Assembly: GCA_016296415.1 (NCBI GenBank)
Contig: JAEDJH010000055.1
Span: 1 to 10,171 of the forward strand
Direction: 5' to 3'
From: Clostridia bacterium
GTDB lineage: Bacteria; Bacillota; Clostridia; Christensenellales; CAG-138
DNA length: 10,171 bases
Positions 7,444 through 10,171 of this stretch are shown here, in pieces. Under the pieces are notes generated by a model. That model had not been told where the DNA came from. It did not search any database and was given only the letters and a program-made list of their open reading frames with translations. Within the stretch, counting starts at the first letter, position 1. The number at the start of each line of letters is the position of its first letter. The translations under genes and the position numbers were made by a program.

Positions 7444-7845
7444 ATGGATTGGTATGGAGTGAAGGTGCTTGAAAAAATCACGCTTACGGGAGAGGCAAGA
7501 CCCGTACAAAACGAACCCGTGCTTGACTTTAATACGTTTTATCGTGAAAAGGTCGTGCTTGTAAAAGCCGACAGCGTAAGGGATGCATGGCATAAAACGA
7601 AAATAAAGGAATCGGAGCTTGCAAAGGAGCACGGGAGCTTTGTAAACAGGCATGGGCAGACCGTTACCAGAACATATCAGGATATAATTGAGTGTGCAAA
7701 GCTGTCCGGCGAGCCCGCAGAGTACAGCGAGGTGTTCTGCACATATTTTGTGGGAATGGACGAGGTATCCGCCGATGAGGTGATATGCGACAGATACAAC
7801 TCCTGTCCGGGCGAATGGATAGGGCTTATGGAGAAAAATGATTAA
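7444..7845 (+). CDS. DUF4288-like protein of unknown function
   Basis: A 133-residue soluble protein with no signal peptide or membrane segment. The opening MDWYGVKVLEKI and the following VVLVKADSVRDAWHKTK (about 37-53) fit my memory of DUF4288 proteins, where a short beta strand pair is followed by a helix beginning in a KA.S...A pattern; no activity is known for that family. The assignment is by pattern only. GGGAGG at 7431-7436 lies 7 nt before the ATG, a strong translation signal. The gene starts 28 nt after the methylase stop with no terminator between, so the two are probably cotranscribed. It does not look like a nuclease and I find no PD-(D/E)XK or HNH motif in it. Confidence 0.75.
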   Translation: MDWYGVKVLEKITLTGEARPVQNEPVLDFNTFYREKVVLVKADSVRDAWHKTKIKESELAKEHGSFVNRHGQTVTRTYQDIIECAKLSGEPAEYSEVFCTYFVGMDEVSADEVICDRYNSCPGEWIGLMEKND

Positions 7846-7869
7846 ATTTGTAAACCTTTTTGGTTGACC

Positions 7870-7898
7870 TTGAAACAGCGGTGATAATGTTATAAAAT
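7870..7898 (+). promoter_or_regulatory. Sigma-A-like promoter of the ireB operon
   Basis: TTGAAA (7870-7875), a 17-nt spacer and TAAAAT (7893-7898). The overlapping TTGACC at 7864-7869 and TATAAA at 7891-7896 are alternative boxes, but their spacing (21 nt) is worse. The transcript would start at about 7905, just ahead of the strong ribosome binding site. Confidence 0.65.
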
Positions 7899-7907
7899 AA
7901 ATACAGT

Positions 7908-7915
7908 AAAGGAGG
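7908..7915 (+). promoter_or_regulatory. Strong ribosome binding site of ireB
   Basis: AAAGGAGG, almost full complementarity to the 16S rRNA tail, 9 nt before the ATG at 7925. Confidence 0.85.
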
Positions 7916-7924
7916 CGAGGCACG

Positions 7925-8203
7925 ATGACGGAAAAAGAAAAGACCATGCGATTCAGTCTGGCCGGCGAAAAGCAGTCGGCAAGGGAAATACTTTTAAGTG
8001 TGTATCAGTCTATGCGCGAAAAGGGTTATGATGCGGTAAATCAGATAGTCGGATACATTATTTGCGGCGACCCGACCTATATAACCAACTATAACAATGC
8101 ACGCTATCTTATCGGTCTGTTGGAGCGTGACGAGCTTCTTGAGGAGCTTGTGCGTTCGTATATGGAAAATAACATACCAAAGGATAATGCGCCCGGGGAG
8201 TAA
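7925..8203 (+). CDS. ireB: IreB family regulatory phosphoprotein (UPF0297, YrzL)
   Basis: A 92-residue cytoplasmic protein of the UPF0297 family. The family core is plainly visible: KTMRFSL at the start, SVYQSMREKGYDAVNQIVGYI, CGDPTYI, YNNAR and ERDELLEELVRSY. In Enterococcus faecalis IreB is phosphorylated near its N-terminus by the PASTA kinase IreK and lowers cephalosporin resistance; Thr2 and Thr7 here are possible counterparts, Thr7 sitting in the conserved T-x-RF context. That this copy is a kinase substrate is inference. It is the first gene of the operon. In many Firmicutes it is followed directly by ruvX and yrzB and often preceded by alaS. Here no alaS precedes it, and an oxidoreductase gene begins 9 nt after its stop. 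Confidence 0.93.
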   Translation: MTEKEKTMRFSLAGEKQSAREILLSVYQSMREKGYDAVNQIVGYIICGDPTYITNYNNARYLIGLLERDELLEELVRSYMENNIPKDNAPGE

Positions 8204-8212
8204 TTTAATATA

Positions 8213-9157
8213 ATGGACAAGGTTCTTTTGGGGAAAACCGGCATCAGCGTTTCCCGCTTATGCTTCGGCACGCTTACAATGGGGCCGTTTCAGCGCTCAC
8301 TTTCCGTATCGGAGGGCGCTGCTCTTATGGAGAGGGCGTTTGCAAACGGCGTAAATTTTTTGGATACAGCAGAGATATACGACACATATCCCTATGTGAA
8401 GCAGGCACTGAAAATTAAACCGGATGCGGTGGTATCGACCAAATGCTATGCGTACGACAGAGCCACGGCCGAGCGGAGCTTTAAACTCGCCGTCGAGGGG
8501 ATCGGCAGGGAGTATATCGACATATTCATGCTCCACGAGCAGGAGAGTGAGCATACAATCCGCGGTCACCGTGAGGCGGCGGAATATTTCCTTGAAATGA
8601 AGGAAAGGGGCTATATCGGTGCGCTCGGTTTATCCACGCATCACGTTGCCTGCATGAAGGCGGCACAAAAATATCCCGAGTTCGAGGTGCTGTTTGCACT
8701 CATAAACAAAAACGGCATCGGAATTGCGGACGGAACGAGCGACGAAATGCTTTCCCAAATCAAGGATGCGCACGCTGTCGGGCGCGGCATAATGGCGATG
8801 AAGCCGCTTGGCGGCGGACACCTTATAGCGGACAGAGAGGCGTGCTTTGACTACATTTTGAAGCAGGACTGCATAGACACAGTTGCAATAGGCATGCAGA
8901 GCATTGCGGAAGTGGATTATAACTGCGCAGTATTTTCGCGGAAAAAGCCCTCGGAGGAAACTGCGATCGCCACCAAAAGAGCGAGGCGGCGCCTGCTGAT
9001 ACAGGAGTGGTGCGGCGGCTGCGGCAAGTGCGTGCAGGTGTGCAAAAATCATGCGCTCCGGCTTGAAAACGGACGAGCTGTCGTTGATGATGATAAATGC
9101 GCTCTGTGCAGTTATTGTGCAAGGGCGTGCCCGCAGTTTACCATAAAGGTTATATAA
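8213..9157 (+). CDS. Aldo/keto reductase with C-terminal two-[4Fe-4S] ferredoxin domain
   Basis: This 314-residue protein joins an aldo/keto reductase barrel (about 1-260) to a ferredoxin-like tail. The catalytic tetrad of the superfamily appears complete: Asp51, Tyr56 (DTAEIYDTY), Lys77 (STKCY) and His108 (FMLHEQE). GLSTH and MAMKPLGGGHL are typical of the iron-sulfur branch of the family. The tail carries two CxxCxxCxxxC sets (Cys267, 270, 273, 277 and Cys296, 299, 302, 306), enough for two [4Fe-4S] clusters. It probably moves electrons between a nicotinamide cofactor, an organic carbonyl or alcohol, and the clusters; the substrate is unknown. GGGGAG at 8195-8200 overlaps the end of ireB, 12 nt before the ATG, suggesting translational coupling. 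It sits between ireB and ruvX, which are usually adjacent. Confidence 0.93.
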   Translation: MDKVLLGKTGISVSRLCFGTLTMGPFQRSLSVSEGAALMERAFANGVNFLDTAEIYDTYPYVKQALKIKPDAVVSTKCYAYDRATAERSFKLAVEGIGREYIDIFMLHEQESEHTIRGHREAAEYFLEMKERGYIGALGLSTHHVACMKAAQKYPEFEVLFALINKNGIGIADGTSDEMLSQIKDAHAVGRGIMAMKPLGGGHLIADREACFDYILKQDCIDTVAIGMQSIAEVDYNCAVFSRKKPSEETAIATKRARRRLLIQEWCGGCGKCVQVCKNHALRLENGRAVVDDDKCALCSYCARACPQFTIKVI

Positions 9158-9171
9158 AGTGCGGAGGGAAT

Positions 9172-9594
9172 ATGAGAAGGATTCTATCTATAGACGTTGG
9201 TGACAGAAGAATAGGCCTGGCGGTGAGCGACCCGTTGGGGATAACCGCACAGGGCTTGGAAACGTACACCAGAGCCGCCGACGATCCCGAGGCGGATGCG
9301 GCGTATATACGAAGCGTTGCGGAACGCTATAAGCCCTGCAAGCTGCTTTTCGGGATGCCGAGAAACATGGACGGTAGCTATGGATTTGCTTCGGAGAAGG
9401 TTAAGGCGTTTGCCGAGCTCGTTTTGAACGGCTTTGAAGGAGAGCACGCCTTTTACGATGAGCGCCTTACGACCGTTATGGCGGAAAGCGTATTGAACGA
9501 GGCGGGACTGGATTGGAGAAAAAGACGCAAGGTTGTGGATAAGCTTGCTGCGGTGGTTATTTTACAGGGCTATCTTGACGGCGGCGGAAAATAA
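9172..9594 (+). CDS. ruvX: RuvX/YqgF-type Holliday junction resolvase-like nuclease (YrrK)
   Basis: A 140-residue RNase H-fold protein. Motifs: the first strand SIDVGDRRIGLAVSDP with Asp8; FGMPRNMDGSYG (60-71); YDERLTT (95-101), with Glu97 a likely metal ligand; and VDKLAAVVILQGYLD with Asp123. All acidic active-site positions are present and the length is normal. Family members have been described as putative Holliday junction resolvases and, in Escherichia coli (YqgF), as linked to 16S rRNA 5' processing and transcription antitermination; which applies here is open. ATG at 9172 is chosen because GGAGG lies at 9163-9167 and family members begin right at this point; an upstream in-frame ATG at 9097 would overlap the reductase gene by 61 nt. 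It starts 14 nt after the reductase and 18 nt before the next gene. Confidence 0.94.
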   Translation: MRRILSIDVGDRRIGLAVSDPLGITAQGLETYTRAADDPEADAAYIRSVAERYKPCKLLFGMPRNMDGSYGFASEKVKAFAELVLNGFEGEHAFYDERLTTVMAESVLNEAGLDWRKRRKVVDKLAAVVILQGYLDGGGK

Positions 9595-9612
9595 AAAAAC
9601 GGAGACGAAAAA

Positions 9613-9900
9613 ATGGAAAACAATAACGAAAAGGTAATACTTCTGGACGAAAACGGCGACGAGAATACGTTCGTTCATGTTCTGACTTTCAAATACGAGG
9701 GGGAAAAATACGTTGCCCTCGCTCCCAATGCGGAGGCGGACTCTGAGGAGGAAGAAATCGTCATACTCAGGATAGCCGACGACGGCGGAGAGGATATATA
9801 TGTCTCCGTCGATAACGAGGTGCTGCTTGAGGAGGTTTTTGACGAGTTTTTAACGTTGATGGAAGAAATCAACGAGGAAAGCGGCGGGGACGAACAATAA
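9613..9900 (+). CDS. yrzB: DUF1292 (UPF0473, YrzB-like) acidic protein
   Basis: A 95-residue, strongly acidic soluble protein. The pattern VILLDENGDENTFVHVLTFKYEGEKYVALAP, then an acidic stretch (EADSEEEE) and IVILRI, is that of DUF1292. The C-terminal half ends in a helix (EEVFDEFLTLMEEINEE). Function is unknown, but the family is regularly found just after ruvX in Firmicutes, as here, which supports both calls. GGAG at 9601-9604 lies 8 nt before the ATG. I see no clear terminator between the stop and the next gene. Confidence 0.9.
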   Translation: MENNNEKVILLDENGDENTFVHVLTFKYEGEKYVALAPNAEADSEEEEIVILRIADDGGEDIYVSVDNEVLLEEVFDEFLTLMEEINEESGGDEQ

Positions 9901-9956
9901 AGCGGAGCACCGTGGAGAAATCTACCTTAAATAATTCCTGCGAATGTGTGCAGTAT

Positions 9957-9998
9957 AATTATATGCAGCATGGCAATGTGCCGCATTAGCATATAATT
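9957..9998 (+). repeat. 42-bp imperfect palindrome before the last gene
   Basis: The arms AATTATATGC (9957-9966) and GCATATAATT (9989-9998) are perfect 10-bp inverted repeats. Inside them GGCA / TGCC (9972-9975, 9979-9982) form a second 4-bp stem around an ATG loop. There is no T tract after it, so it is a poor terminator. It ends 3 nt before the ribosome binding site and contains a TATAAT box (9992-9997), so it could be an operator or a leader RNA structure. Confidence 0.7.
9992..9997 (+). promoter_or_regulatory. Possible -10 box of the last gene
   Basis: A perfect TATAAT lies inside the right arm of the palindrome, but no TTGACA-like -35 box is at 16-18 nt. Seen as a forespore promoter instead, GCATG (9968-9972) plus CATATAA (9990-9996) at 17 nt resembles the sigma-F/sigma-G pattern with one mismatch in the -10 box. 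A second TATAAT (9954-9959) also lacks a -35 partner. An mRNA starting from the 9992 box would have a very short leader, barely including the ribosome binding site. Confidence 0.3.
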
Positions 9999-10001
9999 CA
10001 G

Positions 10002-10012
10002 AAGGTGGTGAT
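10002..10012 (+). promoter_or_regulatory. Strong ribosome binding site of the last gene
   Basis: AAGGTGGTGAT matches the anti-Shine-Dalgarno complement AAGGAGGTGAT with one mismatch and ends 3 nt before the ATG at 10016. It makes this short partial frame a credible gene. Confidence 0.75.
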
Positions 10013-10015
10013 ACC

Positions 10016-10171
10016 ATGAAGCCCGTTACTTTTTTCGCAGGTCTTGCCCTTGGAATGGCGGCCGCAACGGCAATTGTTGCCGGCATTTATCCCGACGTAC
10101 CGAGAAGGATGATGCGAGACGGAAAGCGTGCGGTAAGATGCACGAAGAAAATGGCACAAAATATGTTCAGA
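10016..10171 (+). CDS. Small single-pass membrane protein, partial (runs off the window)
   Basis: An open frame of 52 codons continues past the end of the window. The start MKPVTFFAGLALGMAAATAIVAGIYP is one hydrophobic, Gly/Ala-rich segment (about residues 4-24), without a clear signal peptidase site, so it is probably a membrane anchor. It is followed by a very basic, Met-rich stretch (RRMMRDGKRAVRCTKKMAQNMFR) that would face the cytoplasm if the N-terminus is outside. This arrangement recalls YtxH-like small proteins of Firmicutes, but I do not recognise the family. It lies 115 nt after the DUF1292 gene, behind a palindrome, so it may have its own control. Confidence 0.7.
   Translation, partial: MKPVTFFAGLALGMAAATAIVAGIYPDVPRRMMRDGKRAVRCTKKMAQNMFR

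Noticed and set aside
7852..7866. Small hairpin AACC-TTTTT-GGTT after the DUF4288 gene as a terminator
   Set aside because: The stem is only 4 bp and no T tract follows it.
7072..7947. A 291-codon open frame on the minus strand
   Set aside because: It is antisense to the methylase and DUF4288 genes and crosses the ireB promoter; no family resemblance or translation signal is seen.
9097..9171. ATG at 9097 as the ruvX start
   Set aside because: It would overlap the cysteine-rich end of the reductase gene and add residues absent from the family; GGAGG sits before the ATG at 9172.

Overview
The window looks like chromosomal DNA of an endospore-forming low-to-mid GC Firmicute, most likely class Clostridia. 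The evidence is a sigma-G forespore sigma factor, the Firmicutes trio ireB (yrzL) / ruvX (yrrK) / DUF1292 (yrzB), strong GGAGG-type ribosome binding sites, and sigma-A promoters close to TTGACA/TATAAT. Genus cannot be fixed from the sequence alone. No tRNA, rRNA, insertion sequence, phage gene or CRISPR array is visible.

Left part (1-5419, minus strand): two independent genes. The first is a 1006-residue fused ABC transporter (ATPase plus FtsX/MacB-type permease with a very large extracellular domain), with its own promoter at 3117-3146. The second is a 722-residue SNF2-family ATPase with an N-terminal helix-hairpin-helix region, with a promoter at 5458-5486 and a terminator hairpin just after its stop codon.

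Centre (5591-7845, plus strand): divergently from the SNF2 gene lies sigG, encoding the late forespore sigma factor, closed by a textbook terminator. A near-consensus promoter follows whose predicted transcription start falls on the ATG of a beta-class DNA adenine methyltransferase, so this mRNA may be leaderless. A DUF4288-like gene follows 28 nt later, probably in the same operon. No restriction endonuclease is seen beside the methylase.

Right part (7870-10171, plus strand): a sigma-A-like promoter drives a tight operon, ireB - aldo/keto reductase with a C-terminal two-cluster ferredoxin domain - ruvX - DUF1292, with gaps of 9, 14 and 18 nt. The reductase is an insertion into an otherwise conserved trio. 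After a 115-nt gap containing a 42-bp imperfect palindrome, a small membrane-anchored protein gene starts and runs off the end.

Most of the window is recognisable cell-maintenance and sporulation material. I see no convincing undescribed multi-gene system. The points most worth a second look are the leaderless methylase start, the reductase inserted between ireB and ruvX, the palindrome before the last gene, and sigG standing apart from spoIIGA-sigE.
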